Shown: positions 60,601 through 62,527, counted from the first letter of the stretch. The stretch: DNA of 64,000 nucleotides from Symsagittifera roscoffensis (GCF_963678635.1 NC_087068.1:4981079-5045078), one strand, 5' to 3'. Notes: generated by a model not told the origin, from the letters alone. Numbers and translations are program-made.

Positions 60601-62235
60601 GATTTTCACTTATCTCAAATTTTAAAATGAAAATATTTTTCATTTTATTTTAATACATTACCTTTTGAAACAATATGAAGAAAACAATACCTTTTGACCG
60701 ATATGAAAAAAAATCCGTCAAAAATGGCTCGTTAAAAAGTCGAAATTTGTCCGAAGAAAAAACCACCCGAGCCTAAATATTCCGTTTCTTTCGTTACGAA
60801 AGTCGGAACAAAAAATAAATACATAAAGACTCATTTATTCTTAAAGATGTAATTTCGAAAGGCTTTCTGATGTACTTTTTGGCTTCAAGATACTGTTGAT
60901 ATACAATAATGTTATGTTAAGTTAATTCTTATGTAACTTCGGCTAAAAGCTATTGCGGTTGGTTGAACATCCGCCCAACTTTCATTTTGTACCTATTCTT
61001 TAGTCGACTATTTCTGGAGTTCATTTGTGAATTTCTTAAATTTAGTTTGGCTCGAGTGCATTAGTGAGATCTTGATGGACCCAAATTCCAATAAATGCTC
61101 GATATTAGTCAATTTCTATATTTTCGCATAAATCTACCGACAACAGTTTTACTATTCTTGCAAGATATACTCCTACAAAGTTCTATTCTAATAAAACTCC
61201 AGAGAAATCTATATATGCTATCTTTTCATATCAAATATTAAACGCTATCTTTTCATATCAAACCATTCTCCGTTTGAGAGATCCCTGCAAACGTAACAGA
61301 TATCTAGACTTAAGTCAATTTAGGCACGATCTGAAATTTGATGCTTCAATAACACTGATACAATTGGTAACAAGTTAATGTTAATCTAATTATAATTAAG
61401 GAAAATGAAGAGCTTCTAAAATATCTATCTATACTTGCATTTTTTCGTGTTCAGAAATGCTATATACCCATACTAGTTGAAAAATTAAACATTTTCTAAG
61501 GACAAAATTCACCTTCCTAAATAGCTCGACGCATTTCAAAATGCCGAGTATAATAAATTGGTAATCAACAACAAAACTGTTATGTTGTGAAACAAAACAG
61601 AGGATAATTTGTTGGTTATTATTATAACTTACCATTTGGAGGGATGAGAATGAGTTGCGATCCATGTCCACATTTGAGATGCCCAACTGACCCCTCAACT
61701 CATTCACTTCCCGCTCCTTCTCCTCCAGCTGCTCGTCCTTCTTCGCCACTATGTCCTTCCACTGCTGGATCTTATCGGACACAATCGCCATGATCTCCTC
61801 GTCGTTCTCTCTCTTCCCCGACAACTCGTACTCCAACTCGTCGATTCGCTCTTGCAACACATCATTCATTCTCGTCAACTGGTCCACTGTCACATCCGAC
61901 GCCGCCAGAATCCCTTTGATCTTGTTATGCGCAGTCGTCATCTGCTCCATTTCGGTAATCGCGATCTCGAGATTCTTTGACAGCTCCTCGACCTCATCTT
62001 GCAGCTTCTTATTGGCCAGAGAGAGGTTCCGGATTTCGTCCAGCTGGTCCAACATTTCCTGGTTCTTCTGTCGCATGGCTTCTCTGACGTCACTGTCTTC
62101 CCCACTCTTCGAGATCATAGTGTCTCTCTGTGCCTCCAACTGCCGCTGGAACTCTCGCATGTCTTCTCGCATCTGGTCGTTTTCTCGTTTCAGTTCTTTC
62201 ATGCTCTTTTCATTCTCAAGTCCATCTTTTTCCAC
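483..62235 (-). CDS. CEP290: CEP290 ciliary transition-zone coiled-coil protein, 27 internal exons (partial gene)
   Basis: CEP290 is a very long coiled-coil protein of centriolar satellites and the ciliary transition zone, where it helps tether the axoneme to the membrane and gate traffic into cilia. Twenty-seven exons in a row translate to segments collinear with human CEP290 (2,479 aa). Diagnostic stretches include ISKSGEDS, QLTGRNEELR, LEGRNR, RDKIINELRLRMPA, APTTAMKSMV and LNVQQIVD. Exon phases are compatible at every junction and the exons add up to exactly 1,898 codons without a stop, so the gene looks intact and expressed. The N-terminus (roughly 150 residues) lies beyond 62235 and the C-terminal few hundred residues lie left of 483. 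Introns run from about 170 nt to 23.6 kb and contain at least four other genes. Heptad-rich E/K/L/Q composition dominates, with no membrane segment. The recognition is from memory of the human protein, not from an alignment program. Confidence 0.97.
697..1341. other. CEP290 intron without other features
   Basis: AT-rich, no ORF or repeat recognised. Confidence 0.7.
1342..1502 (-). CDS. CEP290: CEP290 window exon 26
   Basis: 161 nt. SEEGKRWGVKVDSLKDKLRL corresponds to human WEEGKKWQAKIEGIRNKLKE. Leaves in phase 2. Donor GTACAC. Confidence 0.93.
1503..1929. other. CEP290 intron
   Basis: Contains a short CACAT tandem run at about 1515-1532; nothing else seen. Confidence 0.7.
1930..2112 (-). 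CDS. CEP290: CEP290 window exon 25
   Basis: 61 codons from EQLAESKAKVDKLKAALRKA to SNLFH, a charged coiled coil. This part is shorter than the human counterpart. Acceptor tgtttag, donor GTATGA. Confidence 0.88.
2415..2552 (-). CDS. CEP290: CEP290 window exon 24
   Basis: 46 codons. ALSKALADVRGEM and DSLNVQQIVDKQTKDL match human ALSRALLELRAEM and AHLNVQQIVDRHTREL. The join to the previous exon is seamless across a 9.7-kb intron. Donor GTAAGC. Confidence 0.96.
2829..2918. repeat. Two perfect 45-bp tandem repeats
   Basis: The unit starting AGATCTATCAACGATCTACA occurs at 2829-2873 and 2874-2918 without a difference, just downstream of the ARHGAP1-like gene end and inside the CEP290 intron. Confidence 0.92.
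3069..4632 (-). CDS. ARHGAP1: ARHGAP1-like Sec14/BCH plus RhoGAP protein, two exons, nested in a CEP290 intron
   Basis: A Rho-family GTPase-activating protein of the p50RhoGAP/Cdc42GAP type, expected in the cytosol and on endomembranes. Exon 1 is 4632-4235 (ATG at 4632, donor GTTAGT, phase 2) and exon 2 is 3957-3069 (acceptor tatttcag, stop TAA), giving about 428 aa against 439 in human ARHGAP1. Residues 1-80 are Ser-rich and acidic. Then comes a Sec14/CRAL-TRIO-like domain whose signature YGEFDRKYKKNIKTLYVVHP is nearly identical to the human one. The RhoGAP domain covers the last ~190 residues. It keeps the arginine finger (GLFRVSG) and the lysine in VKQFLNQLP, but the late catalytic Asn is Ser (CTALSLAW). 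The gene lies on the same strand as its host, inside the 2553-12244 intron. Confidence 0.9.
6174..6660 (+). repeat. Dispersed intronic repeat A, copy 1
   Basis: About 480 bp, running from an ACATAGCCAACTGACAGTTG start through GATGGCCTTAAAGCTCTTTG, a ...CACGTTTTTGCTGACC hairpin-like block and a CTGTTCCATAGTGGAGTTT block to ACTACGTTCATTACTCTT. At least six copies share this order in CEP290 introns, all in the same orientation. No ORF and no clear terminal repeats. Confidence 0.8.
7155..7545 (+). repeat. Dispersed repeat A, copy 2 (diverged)
   Basis: Retains GGCTTTTTGAATTTC, GGATCAATAG, TTCACGCTTTTCGTGAA and a TATATAAG tail, but is clearly older than the others. Confidence 0.6.
8542..9670 (-). 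CDS. Short-chain dehydrogenase/reductase paralog A, catalytic Tyr replaced
   Basis: A classical SDR of 263 aa in three exons: 9670-9463, 9372-8989 and 8741-8542. Both introns are phase 1. The Rossmann motif TGASSGIG, the NNAG motif and the catalytic-region serine (VVNLSSLYG) are present, and the C-terminal PVDGGRNC is typical of FabG-like SDRs. The YxxxK motif is broken: the DNA reads GGC TAC CAG TGT ATG GCC AAA, so Gln sits where the general acid/base Tyr should be, with a Tyr one position earlier. It lies just downstream of paralog B on the same strand, clearly a tandem duplicate. No ATG lies upstream of 9670 before an in-frame TGA. Substrate cannot be told. Confidence 0.9.
10077..11174 (-). 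CDS. Short-chain dehydrogenase/reductase paralog B (intact active site)
   Basis: A classical SDR, two exons: 11174-10967 (208 nt, the same length as exon 1 of paralog A) and 10663-10077, giving 264 aa, stop TGA. It has TGASSGIG, NSAG, the serine in VVNVSS and a proper YCMSK catalytic motif, then PVDGGRNC near the end. The first intron sits at the same codon and phase as in paralog A; the second intron of A is absent. The frame is open upstream to an ATG at 11282, which would add 36 basic residues with no Asp or Glu (MMIFIKTKSLSS at the start), so a longer, possibly mitochondrially targeted form is conceivable. Most likely an NAD(P)H-dependent reductase of unknown substrate. Confidence 0.9.
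11725..11872. mobile_element. 148-bp MITE with 6-bp target duplication
   Basis: Terminal inverted repeats CGGATCTCT..AACTATATCCC face each other, and ACTAGG is duplicated at 11719-11724 and 11873-11878. No ORF. It lies in the CEP290 intron upstream of the SDR pair. Confidence 0.85.
12245..12370 (-). CDS. CEP290: CEP290 window exon 23
   Basis: 42 codons. APTTAMKSMVDKLRKQLEDK matches human APTTTMRNLVERLKSQLALK. Acceptor gttgtag, donor GTAAGT. Confidence 0.96.
12371..12823. other. CEP290 intron without other features
   Basis: Nothing recognised beyond the splice sites. Confidence 0.65.
12824..12911 (-). CDS. CEP290: CEP290 window exon 22
   Basis: 88 nt: one base completing Arg, then 29 codons from LVAEHESETQQLNKKVDEAN to LQKQ. 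Acceptor ttgtttcag, donor GTAAAA. Phase fits the exon on the far side of the 23.6-kb intron. Confidence 0.88.
13031..13470 (+). repeat. Dispersed repeat A, copy 3, split by the giant retroelement
   Basis: Starts ACATAGCCAATAGACAGTTG and runs to ATCATCACAAACT. The missing tail (ATACAATGG ... TTCGTTCATCGAATCTTG) is found at 33989-34023, on the far side of the 20.5-kb insertion. Confidence 0.75.
13467..13470. repeat. Target-site duplication AACT (left)
   Basis: AACT abuts the 3' LTR here and again abuts the 5' LTR at 33985-33988. With one more A it could be read as a 5-bp AAACT duplication if the LTR starts one base later. Confidence 0.75.
13471..13807 (-). repeat. 3' LTR of the giant retroelement
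   Basis: 337 bp, lacking a 74-bp internal segment found in the 5' LTR. It contains the palindromic stretch TGCTGAAATTAC / GTAATTTCAGCA. A short purine run (GGATGGG) precedes it on the minus strand as a weak polypurine tract. Confidence 0.92.
13808..14923 (-). other. 3' region of the giant retroelement
   Basis: One Lys/Arg/His-rich frame without an ATG (14524-14204; KKEIIKHKKVERQTHNKNN) is open on the element strand. Otherwise no recognisable gene. It is T-rich on the plus strand and ends at the 3' LTR. Confidence 0.4.
15178..16823 (-). CDS. Giant retroelement ORF Y, tandem copy (unit 1), 5'-truncated but open
   Basis: Same as unit 2, shifted by exactly 1,900 bp; first ATG at 16188, 336 aa. 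Conserved features are Phe/Tyr/His-rich segments, Cys in LHCSHD, CIKDTN and LCNYDP, and the acidic end FFPDD. No signal peptide or membrane span. Unknown function. Confidence 0.5.
17078..18723 (-). CDS. Giant retroelement ORF Y, tandem copy (unit 2), 5'-truncated but open
   Basis: The frame is open through the whole unit but its first ATG is at 18088, giving 336 aa (MPTLHWTAYYHFTNPL to HGFFPDD). It differs from unit 1 at roughly one base in a hundred. The stop codon is followed at once by CAG/GTAAGTAT, a consensus splice donor on this strand. Confidence 0.5.
18978..20800 (-). pseudogene. Giant retroelement ORF Y, full-length but frameshifted copy (unit 3)
   Basis: Starts ATG 20800, just 7 nt after the env frame, with a Ser/Pro/Asn-rich first ~250 residues (SRQLGSLHRSNSHPTNIH) and a more folded-looking last third (ANEFTIEYYDH, FIPTS-free, Phe/His/Tyr-rich). 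It is the only copy with the original 5' end. Three indels break it: a missing base in a run at about 20525 and insertions of 7 bp (about 19170) and 8 bp (about 19370), the last two restoring the frame together. Intended length about 606 codons to TAA 18980-18978. I recognise no homologous family. Confidence 0.55.
20808..23414 (-). pseudogene. env-like membrane glycoprotein ORF of the giant retroelement, one nonsense codon
   Basis: 655 codons from ATG 23414 to an in-frame TAA (21449-21447), then 212 more codons in the same frame to 20808. The protein starts with a signal-peptide-like segment (MYILKILILQQILFLAFS). It has scattered paired cysteines, including WFCTCTKEVS and RCYKRIPIFYKNKVYFVD, and N-glycosylation-type sites (NNT, NRS). 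After the stop, two hydrophobic stretches (IGFLFSLLKGIY and ARILFAGFFGIFSSSI) look like membrane anchor or tail, then a Pro/His-rich C-terminus. Position after pol and this architecture make it env-like. I cannot assign it to a known fusion-protein class. Confidence 0.72.
23402..24555 (-). pseudogene. Giant retroelement ORF X, Pro/Ser/Thr-rich, broken twice
   Basis: No ATG, but open from 24555, rich in Pro, Ser, Thr, Gln and Arg (SPSAPENPISILPETPTLLS), up to an 18-base C run on this strand (24031-24014) coding poly-Pro. There the frame must slip to stay open. It then continues (RFPLNFPNNLDARYREQSS, RLDWNTFTAPPPLFG) to an in-frame TAA at 23635-23633, and beyond it, still in frame, to 23402, overlapping the env ATG by 13 nt. 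No family recognised. A missing ATG suggests it was expressed from a spliced transcript or that the start has decayed. The frameshift at the homopolymer could be an assembly error. Confidence 0.55.
24014..24031. repeat. 18-base G/C homopolymer in ORF X
   Basis: Encodes a poly-Pro run on the minus strand. The frame on the two sides differs, so either the tract has mutated or its length is misassembled. Confidence 0.9.
24556..25496 (-). other. Spacer between pol and ORF X in the giant retroelement
   Basis: About 940 bp, AT-rich. Only a short frame (24713-24531, 60 codons, with an internal hydrophobic run) is present. No domain recognised. A splice acceptor for downstream genes could lie here, but none stands out. 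Confidence 0.4.
25497..26797 (-). pseudogene. Integrase catalytic core and C-terminal domain of the giant retroelement
   Basis: Reading resumes in a different frame right at the pol stop, so a one-base-type frameshift separates it from the zinc finger. The DDE core is complete: Asp in VIVDAFTHY, Asp in VTDNGTEF, Glu in WTNGLVEGMNRSLQEY at the usual ~35-residue spacing. A GPY/F-type module (LRKGPYQI) follows, then a Lys/Gln/Asn-rich tail ending near RESSRLRNQPRKNYKT. Integrase inserts the DNA copy and makes the short target duplication seen at the ends. Confidence 0.9.
26798..29041 (-). pseudogene. pol of the giant retroelement: reverse transcriptase (core deleted), RNase H, integrase zinc finger
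   Basis: Reverse transcriptase copies the element RNA. The frame opens with the usual pre-RT linker and RT start (SLKIVLDARYLN, KINGKYFT) but then jumps within about ten codons to the catalytic box YLDDV. The segment carrying the first catalytic Asp and the middle RT motifs is missing, and a 17-bp perfect tandem duplication (28534-28567) marks the scar. The rest of RT (FLGHNIERNTITPL, FLGMLIFLSKYV), a tether/RNase H domain (YAMCDASNFGIGAALLQ, LMRECTAIIY, FTDHKPI) and the integrase HHCC finger (HTQNTKGHSG ... CNDCIVCQ) follow. No D-S/T-G protease motif is visible between the zinc knuckle and RT. The frame ends at a TAA at 26800-26798. Confidence 0.88.
28534..28567. repeat. 17-bp perfect tandem duplication at the RT deletion joint
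   Basis: GTAAAGTATTTTCCGTT occurs twice head to tail, encoding the GKYFT end and the junk that follows it before YLDDV. Confidence 0.9.
28887..30773 (-). pseudogene. gag of the giant retroelement (capsid and nucleocapsid), one nonsense codon
   Basis: The first part (30773-29766) has a Pro/Gln/Asn-rich N-terminus and then a retrotransposon capsid-like region (VFTGTDPKYSVEDYLNAV and DGAAQKWFSVLP). An in-frame TAA at 29768-29766 interrupts it; the same frame then continues to 28887 through a second capsid part and a zinc knuckle CNYCRRYGHSISEC (C-x2-C-x4-H-x4-C), followed by an Asn/Ser/Arg-rich tail. Gag would package the element RNA into particles. The end overlaps the pol frame by about 150 nt in another frame, so pol was probably expressed by frameshifting. 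Confidence 0.85.
30860..31342 (-). pseudogene. Continuation of ORF B or gag N-terminal region after a frameshift
   Basis: 160 codons open, containing DYFTHNLDLISQARKNFRPQ and later a Thr/Asn/Gln-rich part. It overlaps the end of the preceding frame by about 74 nt and ends 87 nt before the gag ATG at 30773. Function unknown. Confidence 0.45.
31269..31886 (-). pseudogene. Giant retroelement ORF B, broken by TAA
   Basis: ATG at 31886 opens 40 codons with an acidic start (SDDSPDDEE), ends at an in-frame TAA (31766-31764), and then the same frame stays open for another ~165 codons to 31269. No family recognised. The overlapping next frame (31342-30860) probably carries the continuation after a frameshift. 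Confidence 0.5.
31867..32328 (-). CDS. Giant retroelement ORF A, basic protein of unknown function
   Basis: A 153-aa intact frame starting MSFKNLGNKQ. The middle is strongly basic (KRQTIKRKIINKQRQITRKR), followed by an acidic/serine segment and a second basic patch (KRGKRRIKKQYKHK). This fits a nucleic-acid-binding or nuclear-localised accessory protein, but I recognise no family. It overlaps the start of ORF B by about 20 nt, a compact arrangement typical of viral-type elements. Confidence 0.55.
   Translation of the reverse strand: MSFKNLGNKQTIVLHNCEIDNKKYDLVITPHTQTVGYIRTKRQTIKRKIINKQRQITRKRFSKNRNAFSESEASNLDELYKLKESIDKNCPIHDQLYFSDSETTSNSSKRGKRRIKKQYKHKPVHLYNWNQPIRHIDSYILTVIKRKNEPHSK
32329..33554 (-). 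other. Leader region of the giant retroelement
   Basis: AT-rich and without a convincing ORF. It holds variants of an AGGGTTGGA motif (about 32435, 32550 and 32768) and a 60-bp unit starting GATCCAAGGATA repeated at 32844 and 32904. A packaging or promoter role is possible but only a guess. Confidence 0.5.
32844..32963. repeat. Two 60-bp tandem repeats in the retroelement leader
   Basis: GATCCAAGGATAGGCCTTGA at 32844 and GATCCAAGGATAAGCCTTGA at 32904, with the AT-rich remainder diverged. Confidence 0.75.
33555..33572 (-). promoter_or_regulatory. Putative primer-binding site of the giant retroelement
   Basis: Two bases inside the 5' LTR the minus strand reads TGGTGCGACCATAAGTCT, starting with the TGG expected opposite a tRNA CCA end. 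I cannot assign the tRNA. Confidence 0.55.
33575..33984 (-). repeat. 5' LTR of the giant retroelement
   Basis: 410 bp. Identical in layout to 13471-13807 except that it keeps about 74 bp (after position 33664) missing from the other copy. I count 8 substitutions over the shared ~337 bp, so the insertion is not recent. Confidence 0.92.
33985..33988. repeat. Target-site duplication AACT (right)
   Basis: Partner of 13467-13470. The sequence that follows continues the dispersed repeat A copy interrupted at 13470. Confidence 0.75.
34500..35605 (-). pseudogene. Jockey-like non-LTR retrotransposon relic (RT C-terminal half)
   Basis: Broken frames on the minus strand follow LINE ORF2 order: WLANYLSGRQSKKQFRDV, then VLKALSGTNWGQLKD, then IVQKAGLRILTGC and SECKLSNVRNHH, then LPRSTRSILGQIRSGYSHY and LHLLNCPKNPTAL. 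The RT palm is deleted and there are many stops. It lies right of the giant element in the same intron. Confidence 0.75.
35615..35860 (-). pseudogene. Possible LINE 3'-end fragment
   Basis: 81 codons including IRYGKIFFQRARKWNQF, resembling the FFPRTVRLWN block at the end of many LINE reverse transcriptases. Short and without further support. Confidence 0.4.
36524..36723 (-). CDS. CEP290: CEP290 window exon 21
   Basis: 200 nt, leaves in phase 2. RRLGELEDMVAEQSNVMASL matches human IRLAEMEQTVAEQDDSLSSL. Acceptor ctctgtag, donor GTGAGG. The next exon is 23.6 kb away because of the giant retroelement. Confidence 0.94.
37971..39218 (+). CDS. SLC18B1: SLC18B1-like MFS transporter, intronless, antisense inside CEP290
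   Basis: A 415-aa polytopic membrane protein of the major facilitator superfamily with about twelve hydrophobic segments. Several stretches follow SLC18B1, the vesicular polyamine transporter: SPFLPNYHEERGVSVTANGI followed by IFGA near the start, SPFLLEKYGISSSRSGLF, SPLYGYFVDRG, then ASGLFCGSAICGGFLISSVG near the end. The start is taken at ATG 37971 (MAEDDISCNKK), the first ATG of the frame; stop TGA. The coding sequence has no intron and lies on the plus strand in the CEP290 intron 36724-40528. That arrangement would fit a retrocopy or a gene that was already intronless. The substrate is inferred from family only. Confidence 0.85.
   Translation: MAEDDISCNKKLVILIVGMCMNTVNGLNDFFMSPFLPNYHEERGVSVTANGIIFGASPVGEITSAFLLFIFLLPIRNKKTLALSGMLMIGFSQILFGLLKIIVPTNNYVYITLAIILKFAVGFGIGANFSAGMPIFMDLFPEMRGRICSYLTATMGFYCVFLAVIGVLIIPKSNPTESETNDKFSAQLAFNFMSNPGVCVVIVSSILTIATMGFFMSAFSPFLLEKYGISSSRSGLFMIPLSLARSIISPLYGYFVDRGFGIITYQFVGVLMTSLGFSTLYLFQFLDNSTFSLTLLEILLFVISSSCAAIFSTFIPTIIEVYQASAPFYDEDFTSEASVMYILCIASGLFCGSAICGGFLISSVGFYNSVLILCCMTLTAGTISGTYFWRMNYFSRRSATQRIEENEKTAAQLPL
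39715..39840 (+). repeat. Dispersed repeat C, one of about four copies
   Basis: A loosely conserved block: a GAACAC(T/G)TTT-type start, TTGCG-GTTAGCTTGGAAAAA, GATTC-TA-TA, AATACGCTC-like end. Other copies are near 1-110, 43905-44015 and 45705-45800. Diverged, so boundaries are vague. Confidence 0.45.
39968..40435 (+). repeat. Dispersed repeat A, copy 4
   Basis: The most complete copy: ACATAGCCAACAGACGTTGG, GATGGCCTTAAAGCCCTTTG, CACGTTTTTCGTGA, CTGTTCGATAGTGGAATTCG, TATAAGAGTCTAAACTACG. Confidence 0.8.
40529..40702 (-). CDS. CEP290: CEP290 window exon 20
   Basis: 58 codons. QKEVEVQEYKELLSRARQD corresponds to human QKEEVLKKYQRLLEKARE; KLAAKAEESFAKFKTAAV follows. Donor GTCAGT. Confidence 0.95.
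40908..41255 (-). CDS. CEP290: CEP290 window exon 19
   Basis: 116 codons. PDPNLPIAEQLEFSVRKIRE, RDKIINELRLRMPASSNRDE and TAKVAHQLNDNLK match human segments in order (RDKVINELRLRLPATAER). Donor GTATGT. Confidence 0.97.
41256..41714. other. CEP290 intron with short imperfect repeats
   Basis: A short motif, CGCAATAATCCCT, occurs three times at about 41480-41540; nothing else. Confidence 0.6.
41715..41871 (-). CDS. CEP290: CEP290 window exon 18
   Basis: 157 nt, completes an Arg codon then YLERLLAQHENTVATLEEQQ. YWEQRELELEKMVELHEKR parallels the human AWDQREVDLERQLDIFDR stretch. Donor GTGAGT. Confidence 0.95.
42169..42437 (-). CDS. CEP290: CEP290 window exon 17
   Basis: 269 nt, leaves in phase 2. 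GLQELMSTLKDNKGAAKVAE matches human GLEELISTLKDTKGAQKVIN, then DIRLQELKGKREME. Acceptor gtaacag, donor GTAAAT. Confidence 0.96.
43404..43487. repeat. Long near-perfect hairpin
   Basis: Two 41-bp arms (43404-43444 and 43447-43487) are reverse complements with one mismatch and a 2-nt loop. The arms contain AGAAGTTTCCAAAAAACG. It lies in the CEP290 intron 42438-44278, so it would form a stem in the pre-mRNA. Confidence 0.92.
44279..44494 (-). CDS. CEP290: CEP290 window exon 16
   Basis: 72 codons. LRFEQKMDEKDNILYHAKLE followed by GRNRSIHLKKMIQDLR matches human LRLEQKLDEKEQALYYARLE and GRNRAKHLRQTIQSLR. Donor GTCGGT. Confidence 0.96.
44640..45190 (+). repeat. Dispersed repeat A, copy 5, carrying the hAT MITE
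   Basis: AGATGACCTTAAAGCTCTTTG through GATCACGTTTTGGG, then the 224-bp MITE insertion, then GCTGTTCGATAGTGGAGTTTG and the AAACCGCGAAAAG tail. Confidence 0.75.
44855..45078. mobile_element. hAT-type MITE with 8-bp target duplication
   Basis: Ends are inverted (CAGGGCGGATC on the left, GATTTGCCCCTG-like AATCCGCCCCTG on the right). CCTTTACA is duplicated on both sides (44847-44854 and 45079-45086). It carries no ORF and interrupts a copy of dispersed repeat A. The length is 224 bp. Confidence 0.88.
45279..45416 (-). CDS. CEP290: CEP290 window exon 15
   Basis: 46 codons, VRSIAQQREANERELADMRE to KVNLQ. It aligns with the human QQQSRDKEVESLRMQLLD to HNVSLQ region. A C-rich run follows the donor GTGAGA. 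Confidence 0.92.
45990..46720 (+). pseudogene. MULE-type transposase relic
   Basis: Fragments in shifting frames follow the order of a Mutator-like transposase core: TLRGDNLLLFDSGSNEDRKL then IFATDENFEPWKS, RLYQIFTSF, RAFKQLKEIKP, IKGNVFYFTYAKWRKTREIG, then TNNSVEGWHRPFLMEMGCAH. The last block is the typical TNNAVEGWH motif. The catalytic positions are eroded (the expected DGTF is DMQMAQ). It sits in the CEP290 intron 45417-46907. Confidence 0.8.
46908..47093 (-). CDS. CEP290: CEP290 window exon 14
   Basis: 62 codons. QTESGLRDELSKCVSKETHS corresponds to human KVEQMLRDELADSVSKAVSD. Acceptor tatgtag, donor GTATAC. Confidence 0.94.
47480..47614 (-). CDS. CEP290: CEP290 window exon 13
   Basis: 45 codons. 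AMLEMKSVNDSQKAEHASKM parallels human TMLEMKELNERQRAEHCQKM. Acceptor gtgtgtag, donor GTAGAG. Confidence 0.95.
47803..47973 (-). CDS. CEP290: CEP290 window exon 12
   Basis: 57 codons from AEKNKLEEALDK to SEISASKK. The end matches the human DIVSISKK stretch. Acceptor caacgtag, donor GTACCG. Confidence 0.92.
48245..48458. repeat. Imperfect 214-bp inverted repeat
   Basis: The left arm begins TGGGTTTTTATAGTTTGACG and contains CAGCGTTCTATC. The right arm contains GATAGAACGCTG and ends CAGACTATTAAAACCCA. Inner parts (GGGGCTAGG / CCTAGCGCCAGCCC) also pair. Probably a palindromic MITE. Confidence 0.75.
49572..49976 (-). CDS. CEP290: CEP290 window exon 11
   Basis: 135 codons. RRITVLRVNERGLIRRY, IGYLERFKTMSLYRIEALQK and LKYRDLLEKENHLV all match the human segment in order. 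Acceptor aatttcag, donor GTAAAT. Confidence 0.97.
49977..50839. other. CEP290 intron without other features
   Basis: AT-rich; no gene, repeat or structure recognised. Confidence 0.6.
50840..51043 (-). CDS. CEP290: CEP290 window exon 10
   Basis: 68 codons, phase 0 on both sides. YSVYRHQIGLLYKDFKERRD matches human FAVIRHQQSLLYKEYLSEKE. Donor GTCAGT. Confidence 0.95.
51321..51497 (-). CDS. CEP290: CEP290 window exon 9
   Basis: 59 codons, phase 0 on both sides. MKLPEGITSSSSDVINSLNE corresponds to human IDLPDGIAPSSASIINSQNE. A Gly/Val-rich stretch precedes it. Donor GTACGA. Confidence 0.95.
52454..52660. mobile_element. Repeat D MITE, copy 2 (G-rich inverted ends)
   Basis: Begins GGCTCTTTTCCACTTCCCCC and ends GGGGGGTGGAAAAGAGCC. 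The interior shares TTTCAGTTTTGAAAAACC and CGTTGTCATAATG-like sequence with copy 1 in the opposite orientation. Confidence 0.8.
52670..52935 (+). repeat. Dispersed repeat A, copy 6 (3' half)
   Basis: GGATCAATAATTG, GTCGATCACGTTTCTCGTGA, GCTGTTCGATAGTGTAATTTG, ATACAAGAGTCTGAAATACC. It begins just right of the repeat D MITE. Confidence 0.7.
53155..53363 (-). CDS. CEP290: CEP290 window exon 8 (GC donor)
   Basis: 209 nt. GAYDANLMAKARIDQLTGRN matches human GIFDASLHLKAQVDQLTGRN. The exon ends AAG before GCAAGT, a GC-AG type donor. This is the only nearby site that gives the phase 0 required by the next exon. Confidence 0.95.
53731..53887 (-). CDS. CEP290: CEP290 window exon 7
   Basis: 157 nt. Acceptor tgtgtgcag, donor GTAAAA. 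REFSHERDVQDFERRVDSLE corresponds to the human RELIEKERDLERSRTVI stretch. Confidence 0.92.
53888..54516. other. CEP290 intron without other features
   Basis: Contains short self-complementary pieces around CGTATCGATTCACATCGATAC (54248 on) but no gene. Confidence 0.55.
54517..54735 (-). CDS. CEP290: CEP290 window exon 6 (3' end uncertain)
   Basis: In phase and open between exons 5 and 7, starting HPPIYLQNFAYGDQ after a tattag acceptor. Two weak donors, after 54535 (GTTGAC) and after 54517 (GTTGTG), both keep phase 0, so the last six residues are undecided. The peptide is poorly conserved and could be lineage-specific. Confidence 0.72.
55109..55602 (+). repeat. Dispersed repeat B, reference copy
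   Basis: Runs from AAGACGGCTCATATCAGGGCG and GAAGCCCTGAATGTTCCGAC to ATTCCGTTACTTTCGTATCG and AAAGTCGGAACAAT. The right end is a near-palindrome (CTTTCGTATCGAAAG). MITE-like; no ORF. Confidence 0.7.
55903..56098 (-). CDS. CEP290: CEP290 window exon 5
   Basis: 196 nt, starts by completing an Arg codon, ends in phase 0 at CAG before GTAATA. LGLTADEIIKV corresponds to the human SGLTTEDL stretch. The following Ser/Arg/Gly-rich part (GGRGGGMSSADYSMFRLP) has no obvious human counterpart. Confidence 0.9.
56388..56654 (-). CDS. CEP290: CEP290 window exon 4
   Basis: 267 nt. NNLWEENEALRIKSGLDPGE and ENERLNLKKQIRALAMDKGQ align with the human DENEALRERVGLEP and EEERLDLKKKIRQMAQERGK stretches. A second GT lies 7 nt upstream; the chosen donor (GTCAGT) gives the phase the next exon needs. 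Confidence 0.95.
57058..57298 (-). CDS. CEP290: CEP290 window exon 3
   Basis: 241 nt, enters in phase 1, leaves in phase 2. QYEAGEYGLAEAVVEIKQLK matches human DYESGVYGLEDAVVEIKNCK almost residue by residue. Donor GTTAGT. Confidence 0.96.
57353..57373 (+). mobile_element. Fragment of the same hAT-type MITE family
   Basis: CAGGGGCGGATTTAGGGGG repeats the terminal sequence of the 44855-45078 element, but no opposite end is found nearby. Confidence 0.45.
57475..57586 (-). CDS. CEP290: CEP290 window exon 2
   Basis: 37 codons plus 1 nt. Acceptor gttgtag, donor GTCAGT. The peptide begins ALKAKDQDLQKMMEQ. It is a weakly conserved coiled-coil spacer, placed by phase (0 in, 1 out) and by lying between two well-matched exons. 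Confidence 0.88.
58253..60815. repeat. Cluster of repeat B copies in both orientations
   Basis: Copies start at about 58260 and 58620 on the plus strand; reversed copies occupy about 59345-59845 and 59848-60410, and a further mixed copy runs to 60815. The 58617-59225 segment and the 59230-59845 segment are largely reverse complements, forming a large imperfect palindrome. Within it a 90-bp block (TCGCGCATAATTTAGTC...) is itself duplicated (about 58888 and 59067). Confidence 0.7.
60816..61632. other. CEP290 intron between the repeat B cluster and exon 1
   Basis: AT-rich; TATCTTTTCATATCAAA occurs twice near 61220 and 61250. No gene seen. Confidence 0.55.
61633..62235 (-). CDS. CEP290: CEP290 window exon 1
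   Basis: 201 codons, phase 0 at both ends. Acceptor ttttag before 62235, donor GTAAGT after 61633. TMISKSGEDSDVREAM parallels human TLISKGGEDSELRSQL, and EEIMAIVSDKIQQWK parallels the human DDPIMVAVNAKVEEWK region. It is the largest exon seen and lies in the N-terminal part of the protein. Confidence 0.96.
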
Positions 62236-62527
62236 CTAAAATGAAATAACTTTTCAAATAATATTCGCAATATACTTTTAGTGAGTTTATTGCCCAATTT
62301 AACGCATCTAAAAACCTCATACCCCTCTAAAATTCCAATTTTGGAACAAAATGACGAAAAATGATAACACTCATCAAGTATTTCGATGATTCAGAGGAGA
62401 CAAACCTATACATATTGTGACATTTTTGACCGATTCAGCAGAACAGTTTTCTGAAGGGGCCAATGAATGCTTTTATTCAGGGGAACCATGAAAGTTTATG
62501 GTCAAAACTTTCCAAATAATGCCCAAA

